From Acidimicrobiaceae bacterium (GTDB lineage Bacteria; Actinomycetota; Acidimicrobiia; Acidimicrobiales; Ilumatobacteraceae), in contig JACJWF010000013.1 of the NCBI GenBank assembly GCA_020637295.1, positions 54,395-118,394 of the forward strand: a DNA stretch of 64,000 nt, given 5' to 3'. The translations under genes were made by a program, and so were the position numbers. Positions within the stretch are counted from its first letter, which is position 1. Each line of letters opens with the position of its first letter. Below, piece by piece: positions 1 through 10,088 of this stretch. Under the pieces are notes generated by a model, which was given only the letters and a program-made list of their open reading frames with translations, did not search any database and was not told where the DNA came from.

Positions 1-139
1 GCACGATCACCAGGCCGACGCACCCGAGCAGCCCGAGCAAGGCACCCACCCACCACTCCATCCCGCGGCTCTGGGCGATCAGCGCGCAGGCCGCAGGCCA
101 GATGATGATCCACCCGATCCAGAAGGCCGCCACCGTCAT
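1..139 (-). CDS. small membrane protein, C-terminal part missing
   Basis: The gene runs off the left edge of the window, so only about 46 N-terminal residues are visible, starting at an ATG whose first base is 139. They are strongly hydrophobic: a segment MTVAAFWIGWIIIWPAAC, a short polar SRGMEWW stretch, then a second hydrophobic run ending LLGLLGCVGLVIV. This suggests two membrane helices of a small integral membrane protein. It is divergent from ettA, with only 24 bases between the two start codons. No family can be assigned from so little sequence. Confidence 0.5.
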   Translation of the reverse strand, partial: MTVAAFWIGWIIIWPAACALIAQSRGMEWWVGALLGLLGCVGLVIV

Positions 140-163
140 GGTCCGTTAGCCTGCCATCCCGAC

Positions 164-1840
<1,677 letters not shown>

Positions 1841-1844
1841 CGTG

Positions 1845-2150
1845 ATGGCGCGGCGATGGATTCCCCGGGTGTGCGCGGTGGTGTTCGTCGCCGGCATCGC
1901 CGGGATCATCATCGCCAGCGTCAACGGCAACAACGCCGGTGTGGTGCTGTCCATCGGGCTGGCCATCGCGATGGCCGCCATCGCGCTCCTCACCATCGGC
2001 GCCGTCGGCGGGCGGGACCGCATCGACGTGTTCGACGAGGCCGACGCGGAGCGGCTGGAGGGCCAGGTGTCCGCACTGGTGGAGGCCGGTGCCGACGAAG
2101 GCGCGGTCCGCGCCCTGGTCCGCGACGCGATGAAGCTCGGGCGCCGGTGA
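1845..2150 (+). CDS. small two-helix membrane protein
   Basis: A 101-residue protein. Residues about 8-24 (VCAVVFVAGIAGIIIASV) and about 30-52 (VVLSIGLAIAMAAIALLTIGAV) form two transmembrane helices. An acidic, helical C-terminus (DVFDEADAERLEGQVSALVEAG) probably lies in the cytoplasm. The ATG is 4 bases after the ettA stop and the stop overlaps the GTG of cysQ, so it is likely cotranscribed with both. I do not recognise the family. Its place between a translation factor and a phosphatase gives no functional clue. Confidence 0.7.
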   Translation: MARRWIPRVCAVVFVAGIAGIIIASVNGNNAGVVLSIGLAIAMAAIALLTIGAVGGRDRIDVFDEADAERLEGQVSALVEAGADEGAVRALVRDAMKLGRR

Positions 2151-2950
2151 CGGACGCCGTCGCCACGCCCGGGTCGCCGGGCGAGACCGACGCCGAGCTG
2201 GCCATCCGGCTGGCCGTGGAGGCGGGGCGACTTCTGGTGGACCTCCGTGCCGACCTGTTCGGCCGGGGCGCACCGCCGTGGCAGGTGATGGACAACGGCG
2301 ACCTCGCCAGCCACCGGTTCCTCCTGGAGGAACTGCGCGCCGCCCGCCCGGAGGACGCGGTGATGAGCGAGGAAGGGCTGGAGGACGTCCGCCGGTTCGG
2401 CACCGATCACTGCTGGATCGTCGACCCGCTCGACGGCACCAACGAGTTCGGCGAGTACGGGCGGGTCGACTGGGCGGTGCACGTGGCCCTGTGGTCACAC
2501 GGGCGGCTCTCCGCCGGCGCCGTCAGCCTGCCGGCCCTGGGGCTGGTCTTCGGCACCGAGCCCGCCGCGGCGGTGCCCGCTGTGGAGCGTGCCCGCCCGC
2601 TCCTCATCACCAGCCGCAACCGCAACCCGTACTCTGCCGTCGTTGTGGCCCGGGCGCTGGACTGCGACGCCGTCCGCCTGGGCTCCGCCGGCGCCAAGGC
2701 GATGGCCGTCGTGATGGGCGAAGCGGACGTGTACGTCCATGACGGCGGCATGTACCAGTGGGACAGCGCCGCGCCCGTGGCCGTCGCCCTCGCCGCCGGG
2801 CTGCACGCCAGCCGCCTCGACGGGTCCCCCCTCGTCTACAACGAGCGCGACCCCTGGCTGCCGGACTTCGTGATCTGCCGTCCCGAGCTGGCCGACCCCG
2901 TCCTCGACGCCCTCCGCGCCCACCGCACCCAACGGACAAGTTGGCGCTGA
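2147..2950 (+). CDS. cysQ: 3'(2'),5'-bisphosphate nucleotidase CysQ-like phosphatase
   Basis: A 267-residue inositol-monophosphatase-fold enzyme. Metal ligands are visible at SEEG (about 75-77), DPLDGT (93-98) and the WDSAAP motif near residue 205. The flanking CWIVDPLDGTNEFGEYGR and WAVHVALW resemble mycobacterial CysQ, which dephosphorylates PAP/PAPS in sulfate assimilation; other inositol-phosphatase activities cannot be excluded. The start is GTG, overlapping the upstream stop as GTGA and suggesting translational coupling. The last codons (..QRTSWR) lie inside the first copy of a long palindromic repeat, so the C-terminal tail appears to have been shaped by that repeat. Confidence 0.85.
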   Translation: MTDAVATPGSPGETDAELAIRLAVEAGRLLVDLRADLFGRGAPPWQVMDNGDLASHRFLLEELRAARPEDAVMSEEGLEDVRRFGTDHCWIVDPLDGTNEFGEYGRVDWAVHVALWSHGRLSAGAVSLPALGLVFGTEPAAAVPAVERARPLLITSRNRNPYSAVVVARALDCDAVRLGSAGAKAMAVVMGEADVYVHDGGMYQWDSAAPVAVALAAGLHASRLDGSPLVYNERDPWLPDFVICRPELADPVLDALRAHRTQRTSWR

Positions 2951-3045
2951 GGTGCGGTACCACCGCACCTGAACGCCAACTTGCGAAGGCCGTCGTCCAA
3001 GTTGGCGCTGAGGTGCGGCACCACCGCACCTGAGCGCCAACTTGG
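2937..3045. repeat. tandem pair of near-perfect 47-49 base palindromes
   Basis: Two copies, 2937-2983 and 2997-3045, start 60 bases apart. Each is a stem of about 21 bases on either side of a 3-5 base centre: left arm begins CAAGTTGGCG and ends GAGGTGCGG, right arm begins CCGCACCT and ends CGCCAACTTG. Copy 1 has two mismatches in the stem and copy 2 only one. The second copy retains the palindrome while differing from the first at the centre and in the right arm. The first copy covers the last four codons and stop of cysQ. As RNA either copy would form a very stable hairpin, but there is no U-tract, so it may be a repeat element, a factor-binding site or a processing/terminator structure. Confidence 0.85.
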
Positions 3046-3063
3046 GGAGGGCAGACTGGGGCG

Positions 3064-3888
3064 ATGGGGATGGAGCTGAAGGCGGTGCGGTACGAGGTGG
3101 ACGACCGGGTGGCCACGGTGTGGCTCGACCGGCCGCACCGCCACAACGCCTGGACCGGGCGGATGCACCGGGAGTACCTGCACGTGCTGGCCACGTTGGA
3201 GGCCGACCCGGAGGTGCGTGCCGTCGTGGTCACCGGCACCCCGCCGGCGTTCTGCGTGGGCGGCGACAGCGAGGCGCTCGCCGGGCATGCCGAGCGGGGC
3301 GCCTACGACGACGGCCTCAGCGGCGAGCTCGCCCGCCCGGCGGCGGACCGTCCCGCCCGCCTCGACGCCGACTTCGCCTTCCAGTTCGCGCTCCGCCTGC
3401 CGGTGATCGCCGCCGTGAACGGCGCGTGCGCCGGCGTCGGCCTGGCGCTGGCCCTGTTCTGCGACCTTCGCTTCGGCTCGGCCACCGCCAAGCTCACCAC
3501 CGCGGCGCCGAAGCTGGGGCTGCCCGCCGAGTACGGCATGAGCTGGCAGCTCCCCCGGCTGGTCGGGCTGACCCGGGCCACGGACCTCCTGCTCTCGGGC
3601 CGGGTGTTCACGCCGGCCGAGACCGAGGGGTGGGGCCTGTGGAACGGCGTCGAGGCGGACGGCCCTGCAACCCTTGCGGCGGCGCAGGGCTACGCCCACC
3701 ACCTGGCCCACCAGGTGGGTCCGAACGCGCTGGCCACGACGAAGCACCAGATCGCCGACGACCTGCTGCACCACTCCCCCGCCGCCGCGATCGACGAGGC
3801 CCAGCGCCTGCTGCGCGACGCGATGACGACGGCGGAGTACCGCGAAGGCGTCACCGCCCTGCGGGAGAAGCGCACCCCGCGGTTCTGA
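3064..3888 (+). CDS. enoyl-CoA hydratase/isomerase family protein
   Basis: A 274-residue crotonase-fold protein. The N-terminal VATVWLDRPHRHNAW, the oxyanion-hole regions PAFCVGGDSEAL and NGACAGVGLALALFCDLRF, and the closing EYREGVTALREKRTPRF (the usual E-G-x-x-A-F/L-x-E-K-R-x-P-x-F tail) identify the family. The glutamates that catalyse hydration in classical hydratases are not clear: the position after the second oxyanion motif reads PKLGLPAEYGMSWQLPRLVG, keeping one plausible acid. The substrate is unknown. A CAGACT hexamer lies 6 bases before the ATG. It converges on the M16 peptidase gene with a gap of 10 bases. Confidence 0.85.
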   Translation: MGMELKAVRYEVDDRVATVWLDRPHRHNAWTGRMHREYLHVLATLEADPEVRAVVVTGTPPAFCVGGDSEALAGHAERGAYDDGLSGELARPAADRPARLDADFAFQFALRLPVIAAVNGACAGVGLALALFCDLRFGSATAKLTTAAPKLGLPAEYGMSWQLPRLVGLTRATDLLLSGRVFTPAETEGWGLWNGVEADGPATLAAAQGYAHHLAHQVGPNALATTKHQIADDLLHHSPAAAIDEAQRLLRDAMTTAEYREGVTALREKRTPRF

Positions 3889-3898
3889 CGTACTCGGC

Positions 3899-6793
3899 TC
3901 AGCGCGGCAGCTGGACGACCTGGATGTACTGCCCCGGCGGCAGGATGCGGGCGACGAACACGGCCAACTGGTCGATGGTCACGGAGGTCACGGCATCCAG
4001 CGCGCCAACCATGGTGTCCAAGTACTGCGGCTCCTGGGTGACCCGGACCAGCCCCCAGGCGATCGCTCCGTTGTCCACATAGTTGTACTGCTGGGCCATC
4101 GTGGCCATCGCGTGGTCGAACTCGGTCGCCGTCGGGCCGTGCAGCGCCAGATCGGCAAGGTCGCTCAGCACGGCCGTCGCCAACTCCTCCATGCCGTCCG
4201 GGTCACCGGTGACGGACACGTAGATGGTGACGTTGCCGATCACATGGTCCACGTACACGGATGCGAAGGGCGAGTAGCTGGCGCCCAGCTCCTCGCGGAT
4301 GTGGTCCGTGAGCCTGCTGTCGATCACGTTGGTCAGCAGATCGGCGAGCGCGAACTCGAACTCGCTGCCGTCGGACGGCACCTCGAACTGCAGCGTCAAC
4401 GACGCATGGTCGCCCGTGCCGGCACGCACGCTGCGGGTGACCACCCCCGCCGGCACCGGCGGCTCCACCGGCACATAGTCCTCCTGGGTGCCGTCGCCAT
4501 CCAGCGTGCCGAGGTACCGGTTCACCAGCTCCTCCACGTCGCGCAGGTCGATGTCACCGGAGATCGAGAACACCCAGTCCGAGGCGTTGGAGAAGCGGTC
4601 GCGGAAGATCCGCCCCACCGTGGCAGTGCTCAGCTGCTCCAGCTGGCGACCGGTGGGCAGCACGGCGAATCTCGGGTCGCTGCCGTAGCGGGCCCGCTGC
4701 AACGCCACCCACGCGGCGTAGTCCGGGTCGGCGTTGGGGTCGTCGACCACGGCACGATCGGCGGTGACCAGCGCGTCCAGCGCGGGCGCGTCGAAGTGCG
4801 GGGCGGTGAACCAGAGGTGGATCTGCTGCAACGCCAGCTCGAGGTCGGCGCTGTTCATCCCACCCCAGATGCCTTCTTCCGACGGGGCGATGTACGGGTG
4901 AAGCTCCACCGTGGAGCCCTCCAACACCGTGGCCACCTGCACCGCGTCCAACGTGCCGAGGCCACTGGTGGCCGCGACCTGCGTCGCGTACCCGGCGTAC
5001 ACCGCATCGGCCGCCGCCAGCTGCGACGTGCCGCCCGCGCTCCAGGCCGCGATGACCACCTCGCCGTCGATGATCGACGTCGGGTTGATGACGACGGTCG
5101 CCCCGTTGGCGAACACGTACCGGTGGGCGTCCAGGTACTGGAACGGCACGTCGGCAAGCTGATCGCTGCTGACGGGGGGCACCGGGCTGGGGGAGTCCAT
5201 GAGGTCGTCGCCCACGGGCTCCAGCGGCGGGCGAGCCGGCAGATCCAGGTTGCGCATCCCGGCCAGCCGCCCCGCCAGTTCCGCCTCGCTGGGCACGGCA
5301 TCGGCGCCGTCCTCGACGCTCACGTAGAGGAACGGAGCGCTGGCATCCATCCTCGCCACCAGCCGCGCCGCCACGGCCTCGGGGGTGATCTCGTCGAGGA
5401 TGCGGGTGATGGTGCGGTGCAGGTCGCTGGCACTCGGGATCATCTGGCCGTTCAGGAAGTTGGCGGCGTACTCGTCGGCGAACTGGCGATCCTGGCGGGT
5501 GTGGCGGCCCTCGTACTCGGCCTCCACGGTGGCGCGCAGGGGTGCCGTGGCGCGCTCCAGCTCCAGCGGGTCCACCCCGTGCTGGCGGATCCGTTCGAAC
5601 TCGGCGACGAGCGCGTCGATGCTGCCGTCCAGATCCGCCATGTCCGAGGTCACCCACAGGCTGGGTGCGTCCAGGTGCCTGACGAAGCTGTTGTTGCCGG
5701 CGTCGGCCGCCGTGTACTCCGCCTGCCCACGGGCCAGGTCGTCACCCAGGCGGTTGGCGAGCACGGTGAACGCCACCTGCAACTCCAACCGCTCCTGCAG
5801 GGAGCGGACACCGCCACTGCCGTCGGTGGATGTCGGCCAGGTGAGCTCGGCGACCGCACCGGCAGCGTCGGGGTCCTCGGCGACCAGCGTGCGCGCACCG
5901 GTGAACGGGCCAGGGATGAGGTCCGGCCGGGTGGCCGCGTCGGCGCGCGGCTCGAGGTCCTCGAACCGATCGCGGATCATGGCCTCCACCCGGTCCATGT
6001 CCATCGCCCCGACGACCACGACCGCGGCGTTGTCGGGCCGGTACCAGGTGTCGTAGAAGCGACGCAGCACGTCGGGCTCCATGCCCTCGATCGCCGCCTC
6101 CTCGCCGATCGGCTGGCGCCCGTCGTACCCGGAACCGGCAAGGAACAGGTCCAGCAGGTCGGCGTAGCGGCGGCCGTCCAGTGTCTGGTCGCGCAGCCGC
6201 CATTCGTCCAGCACCACGCCCCGCTCGCCGTGCACCGCGGCCGCCGTCAGCGTCGCCGAGCCCAGCCACTGGGCCAGCACGTCCAGCCCGATGCCGATGT
6301 TGTCGCGGTCGTCCGTGGGCACGTGCAGCGAGTACACCGTCTCGTCATAGGACGTGTAGGCATTGACGTCTGCGCCGAACTCCATCCCGAACGACCGCAG
6401 CACGTCGATGAGGTCGTTGCCGGGGAACTGCTCGGTGCCGTTGAACAGCATGTGCTCGAGGAAGTGGGCCACGCCGGACTGATCGGGGGCCTCCATCGCC
6501 GACCCGGCGTTGACCACCAGCCGCATCTCCACGCTGCCGCCGGGACGGTCGTTCTCCCGCAGGTACACGGTGAGGCCGTTGTCCAGGGTGACGATCCGCG
6601 TGTCCGGGTCCACCGCGAGGATGCGGTCGGGGCGGGTGTCGGCATCGCTGCCGCCGGCGCCAGGCTCGGTGGTCGTGGTGGCTCGCGGCCGGGCGTCCCG
6701 GTACTCGACCGCCCGAACCCCCGACTCGGTGGCGCACCCCACCAGCGTCAGCGCAACCGCGCAGAGCAGCCCGCCCGCAACCCTCGGTGTCAT
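3899..6793 (-). CDS. secreted M16 family zinc metallopeptidase lipoprotein
   Basis: A 964-residue insulinase-family peptidase with the usual duplicated layout. The N-terminal half carries the inverted zinc motif HxxEH in HFLEHMLFNGTEQFPG, followed about 75 residues later by ERGVVLDEWR, where the third metal ligand Glu is expected. The C-terminal half (from about residue 500) has the fold but no HxxEH and is probably the inactive substrate-holding half. The N-terminus MTPRVAGGLLCAVALTLVGC is a lipoprotein signal with lipobox LVGC, so the enzyme should be anchored outside the membrane. A short TTTTEPG linker follows. A TACAGT hexamer (6800-6805) sits 6 bases before the ATG, suggesting a leaderless transcript separate from the upstream exporter gene. 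Confidence 0.9.
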   Translation of the reverse strand: MTPRVAGGLLCAVALTLVGCATESGVRAVEYRDARPRATTTTEPGAGGSDADTRPDRILAVDPDTRIVTLDNGLTVYLRENDRPGGSVEMRLVVNAGSAMEAPDQSGVAHFLEHMLFNGTEQFPGNDLIDVLRSFGMEFGADVNAYTSYDETVYSLHVPTDDRDNIGIGLDVLAQWLGSATLTAAAVHGERGVVLDEWRLRDQTLDGRRYADLLDLFLAGSGYDGRQPIGEEAAIEGMEPDVLRRFYDTWYRPDNAAVVVVGAMDMDRVEAMIRDRFEDLEPRADAATRPDLIPGPFTGARTLVAEDPDAAGAVAELTWPTSTDGSGGVRSLQERLELQVAFTVLANRLGDDLARGQAEYTAADAGNNSFVRHLDAPSLWVTSDMADLDGSIDALVAEFERIRQHGVDPLELERATAPLRATVEAEYEGRHTRQDRQFADEYAANFLNGQMIPSASDLHRTITRILDEITPEAVAARLVARMDASAPFLYVSVEDGADAVPSEAELAGRLAGMRNLDLPARPPLEPVGDDLMDSPSPVPPVSSDQLADVPFQYLDAHRYVFANGATVVINPTSIIDGEVVIAAWSAGGTSQLAAADAVYAGYATQVAATSGLGTLDAVQVATVLEGSTVELHPYIAPSEEGIWGGMNSADLELALQQIHLWFTAPHFDAPALDALVTADRAVVDDPNADPDYAAWVALQRARYGSDPRFAVLPTGRQLEQLSTATVGRIFRDRFSNASDWVFSISGDIDLRDVEELVNRYLGTLDGDGTQEDYVPVEPPVPAGVVTRSVRAGTGDHASLTLQFEVPSDGSEFEFALADLLTNVIDSRLTDHIREELGASYSPFASVYVDHVIGNVTIYVSVTGDPDGMEELATAVLSDLADLALHGPTATEFDHAMATMAQQYNYVDNGAIAWGLVRVTQEPQYLDTMVGALDAVTSVTIDQLAVFVARILPPGQYIQVVQLPR

Positions 6794-6820
6794 GCTGGCA
6801 CTGTAACCGCGAGTGAAGCC

Positions 6821-8284
6821 TCAGCTCCGCTGGCGGGCCACCATCGTCGCGTGGGCGTCCTCGTCACGGATGAACCAGGCGAACACCGCAGCGATGATGG
6901 CGAACACGACGGCAACGCCGAAGGCGATGCGCACACCGCGGATGGCCTCGGTGACCCCCTCGGCCGGCACCAGCCCGCCGATGGGCATGTGGGCAGCGAG
7001 GATGCTGGCCATGATGGCCACACCGATGGACACGGACACCTGGCGTTGGGTGGAGAACAGCGAGGACGCCCGCCCGTTCTGCGACGGCGGGATGGTGGCG
7101 TAGCTGGCCGCCTGCATGGGCACGAACGCGAAGCCCATGCAGAAGCCGCGCAGCAGCATCAGGCCTCGGATCAGCCATAAGTTGGTGTCCACGTCGAGCG
7201 TCACGTAGAGGGCGATGGTGAGGCCGGCGGCGAGGAACCCGCCGCTCATCAGCCGCTTCGGACCGACTCTGGCATAGAGCTGGCCGGCGATGAACGACGA
7301 CAGCATCACGCCGAACGCCTGCGGGAACGTGGTGAGGCCGCTGGTGAGTGGGTCCTGCCCGCGGATGCTCTGCAGGTACAGGGGCATCACGAACGTGACC
7401 CCGAGGAAGCTGGCCATCGAGAACAGGCCGACCAGGTTGCACTGCCGGAACATCCGGTTGGAGAACAGCCGTAGCTCCACCATCGGGTTGCGCACCTTCA
7501 GCTCCACCACCACCAGCAGGACGGCGGCGACCACCCCGGCGAGGGCGGTGCCGATGACGACCCGGGACGTCCACCCCGAGCGAGGCCCCTCGCTGAGCGC
7601 GTACACGATCAGCGCCAACCCGGCGGCGGAGAGGATGAAGCCGTACACGTCGAAGCCGAGCGCGCTTTCCTCCGTGTGCTCGCGCAGGTAGCGGAAGCCG
7701 AACCACAGGGCGAGCACGGCGATGGGCACGTTGACGTAGAAGATCCACCGCCAGTCCCAGTACTCGGTGATGAAGCCGCCGAGCACCGGGCCGAGCGCCG
7801 GCGCCAGCAGGGTCGGCACCATCACCACGGTGGAGGCCTTGGCCCGCTCTGCCGGCGGGAACGCCCGGAACAGCATGGCGATGCCCACGGGAGTGAGCAT
7901 GCCGCCGCCGATGCCCTGGATGACCCGGAAGGCGATGAGCTGACCGAGCGTCTGGGCCATGCCGCACAGCGCCGAGCCGACGGTGAACGCGCCGAGCGCG
8001 AACAGGAAGGTCTTCTTCGTCCCGATGCGGTCGCCCAACCAGCCACTGGTGGGGATCCACACCGCCAGGCTGAGCGTGTAGCCGAGCACCACCCATTCCG
8101 CGCTGGCCGTGTGGAGCTCCTCCCCCATCTTCGGCAGGGCGACGTTGACGATGGTCGTGTCGAGGATGTCGAGGAACAGCGCCGACACGTACACGATGGC
8201 GACGACCCACTTGTAGGCCATCGGCCGCCCGAGGACGCGGACGACCTCGTCGTGCGATGACGGGGTGTGGAGGGTCGTGGTCAC
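6821..8284 (-). CDS. DHA2 family MFS multidrug exporter
   Basis: A 487-residue, probably 14-helix major facilitator protein. Diagnostic motifs are LDTTIVNVALPKM in helix 1 (motif D1), SGWLGDRIGTKKTFLF (motif A), FRVIQGIGGGMLTPVG (motif B) and APALGPVLGGFITEYWDWRWIF (motif C of drug:H+ antiporters). Such proteins (EmrB/QacA type) export hydrophobic drugs or metabolites with proton antiport. The start is GTG at 8284, preceded by a TACGGT hexamer (8292-8297) and exactly 7 bases, which fits a leaderless mRNA. The substrate cannot be told from sequence. Confidence 0.88.
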   Translation of the reverse strand: MTTTLHTPSSHDEVVRVLGRPMAYKWVVAIVYVSALFLDILDTTIVNVALPKMGEELHTASAEWVVLGYTLSLAVWIPTSGWLGDRIGTKKTFLFALGAFTVGSALCGMAQTLGQLIAFRVIQGIGGGMLTPVGIAMLFRAFPPAERAKASTVVMVPTLLAPALGPVLGGFITEYWDWRWIFYVNVPIAVLALWFGFRYLREHTEESALGFDVYGFILSAAGLALIVYALSEGPRSGWTSRVVIGTALAGVVAAVLLVVVELKVRNPMVELRLFSNRMFRQCNLVGLFSMASFLGVTFVMPLYLQSIRGQDPLTSGLTTFPQAFGVMLSSFIAGQLYARVGPKRLMSGGFLAAGLTIALYVTLDVDTNLWLIRGLMLLRGFCMGFAFVPMQAASYATIPPSQNGRASSLFSTQRQVSVSIGVAIMASILAAHMPIGGLVPAEGVTEAIRGVRIAFGVAVVFAIIAAVFAWFIRDEDAHATMVARQRS

Positions 8285-8355
8285 TCGGGCGACCGTACCG
8301 CCGCCCTCCGTTCACCGGCGACTCGGCCGTTGTTCACCCGATGGTCGGGCGGGCG

Positions 8356-10023
8356 TCAGGGAAGCTCGAGCACCGTGACCATGCCGGTGCTGCCGTCCAC
8401 CCGCACTCGCGCCCCGTGGGGAATCCGCCGGGTGGCGCCGGTCGCGCTGATGACGCACGGGATGCCGAGCTCGCGGCTGACGATGATGGCATGGCTCAGC
8501 GGGGCGCCGACATCCACCACCACACCTGCGGCAGGGACGAACAGAGGGGTCCACGACGGGTCGGTGATCGGGGCGACGAGGATGTCGCCGGGCTCCAGCG
8601 CCGTGGGGTCGTTGGAGTCCAGCACCACCCGGGCGATGCCCTCCGCCGAGCCGGGGCAGCCGGCCATCCCGGCCAGCACGTCGCCGGCGCCCAGCCGGTC
8701 GGCGGCTTCGGCGTCGCGGCGTGGCCAGGTGTCCGGGCCGTCCGTGCGGCCGACGAACACGAACGGCGGCTCCAGCTCGAGCAGCCGGTTGTACTCGTCG
8801 CGCCGCTCGCGCACCGTCGCGGCGAAGGATGCGGGATCGGCGAACAGCCGCAGCATCTCGTCCTGGGTGACGAAGCCGAAGTCCTCGATCTCGTCGAACG
8901 CACCGGCAGCCACCATCCGGGCGCCGATCTCGCGCATGGCCATCCGCATCTCGTGGATGGCGCGGATGTTGTTGGTCTTGGTGCGTTCCCGCCCCGGCAG
9001 CCAGGCGGCCGAGCAGGCGATGGCGGCGGCGAGTTGGCCATGAGTGGCGGGGTCGCCCTCCACCATGGCCAGCAACTCGGCGCTGGCGGCGGCCCGCTCG
9101 GCGGCGCGCTCGGCATGGTGGCGGGCGGGGTCGGCGTCGTCGGGCGACAGGCGCATGCGGTCGATGGCCGCCAGGGCCAGCGCCGGACGGGTCTCCCATG
9201 TGGGCGAGCGGCTCTCCCACTCGTTGGGGCCGCGGCTGCCGAACTCGTAGAGGAACTCGTCGAACGCGGCGCGGAACTCCGCGCTGTCCGCCGGCATGCG
9301 GGACATGCGCCACATGGCGTGGCTGGGCTCGGCGGAGTCCACCTCACCGATGCCGGCGATGATCGGCATGATCAGGTCCGGCCGGCCCACCGCGGTGGCG
9401 ACACCGCTGATGACACCGACTGGCACCGTGGCCATGTACGTGGTGAACAGGTGCTGGGCGAAGAGGTGCCGATGCACGGGGACGATGTCGAGGAACTTCT
9501 GCCAGCACTGCTCCAACGACAGCGTGGTGAAGTCCGGCCGGTCGGCGCGCATCTGCTTGGTGCGGGCGCGGTCCTCGGTGAGCTGGGTGAGATCGGACAG
9601 GCTGGTCTGGCCGAACACCCACTGGAACGTGGCGCCGATCTTCTCCGAGAGGTCGGGCCGCACGTCGCCCGCCATCTCCTCGTAGGGCGGGATACCCGGC
9701 TGGGCGCCGAAGAACTGGGCGTCCATGTCCTGCCAGCTGAGGCCTGGGGCGCGCTCGCCGAAGAGGCGGATCAGCGAGGCGTTGAGGTAGCAGTAGCCAC
9801 CCTGCACACCCAACTGGCAGAAGTCCCCGTCGGGGAACTCACTCAGCTCGAAGGCGCCCATCCGCTCCCACGCGTCGCGCCACCCCAGCTCGGCCTCCCA
9901 GAGGGCCGAGGTGCTGGTGAGCGGGGTCACCGGGTCCGGGAAGACCTCGCCGACGTTGGCGCGGGTGTAGATCGGGAAGCGCTCCGACAGTGCGGTGTCG
10001 GTGACGTAGTAGCGGTCGCCCAT
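8356..10023 (-). CDS. PEP-utilising enzyme swivel-domain protein without an ATP-grasp domain
   Basis: A 555-residue protein. The last about 90 residues are a PEP-utilising mobile (swivel) domain: GDILVAPITDPSWTPLF, then GAPLSHAIIVSRELGIPCV, whose SHA histidine is the site phosphorylated in PPDK, PEP synthase and rifampin phosphotransferase. The preceding about 450 residues are mainly helical (for example EFRAAFDEFLYEFGSRGPNEWE), resembling the segment between the catalytic domains in RifP-like proteins. The N-terminal ATP-grasp domain of full enzymes is absent, and no neighbouring gene supplies one. It may act with a partner encoded elsewhere or have lost phosphotransfer. Upstream, GGGGGA lies 6 bases before the ATG as a possible ribosome binding site. 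Confidence 0.75.
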   Translation of the reverse strand: MGDRYYVTDTALSERFPIYTRANVGEVFPDPVTPLTSTSALWEAELGWRDAWERMGAFELSEFPDGDFCQLGVQGGYCYLNASLIRLFGERAPGLSWQDMDAQFFGAQPGIPPYEEMAGDVRPDLSEKIGATFQWVFGQTSLSDLTQLTEDRARTKQMRADRPDFTTLSLEQCWQKFLDIVPVHRHLFAQHLFTTYMATVPVGVISGVATAVGRPDLIMPIIAGIGEVDSAEPSHAMWRMSRMPADSAEFRAAFDEFLYEFGSRGPNEWESRSPTWETRPALALAAIDRMRLSPDDADPARHHAERAAERAAASAELLAMVEGDPATHGQLAAAIACSAAWLPGRERTKTNNIRAIHEMRMAMREIGARMVAAGAFDEIEDFGFVTQDEMLRLFADPASFAATVRERRDEYNRLLELEPPFVFVGRTDGPDTWPRRDAEAADRLGAGDVLAGMAGCPGSAEGIARVVLDSNDPTALEPGDILVAPITDPSWTPLFVPAAGVVVDVGAPLSHAIIVSRELGIPCVISATGATRRIPHGARVRVDGSTGMVTVLELP

Positions 10024-10088
10024 GAAGTCCCCCAGACGGCTCGGCGAATCGGTGCAGCGTAGCGAATGGTGTGCCTAAGGTCACAGGC

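Noticed and set aside
4112..7180. 1022-codon open frame on the plus strand
   Set aside because: It lies antisense to the M16 peptidase and exporter genes, and its His/Arg/Gly/Val-rich translation is what the complement of GC-rich coding DNA gives. No domain or start signal.
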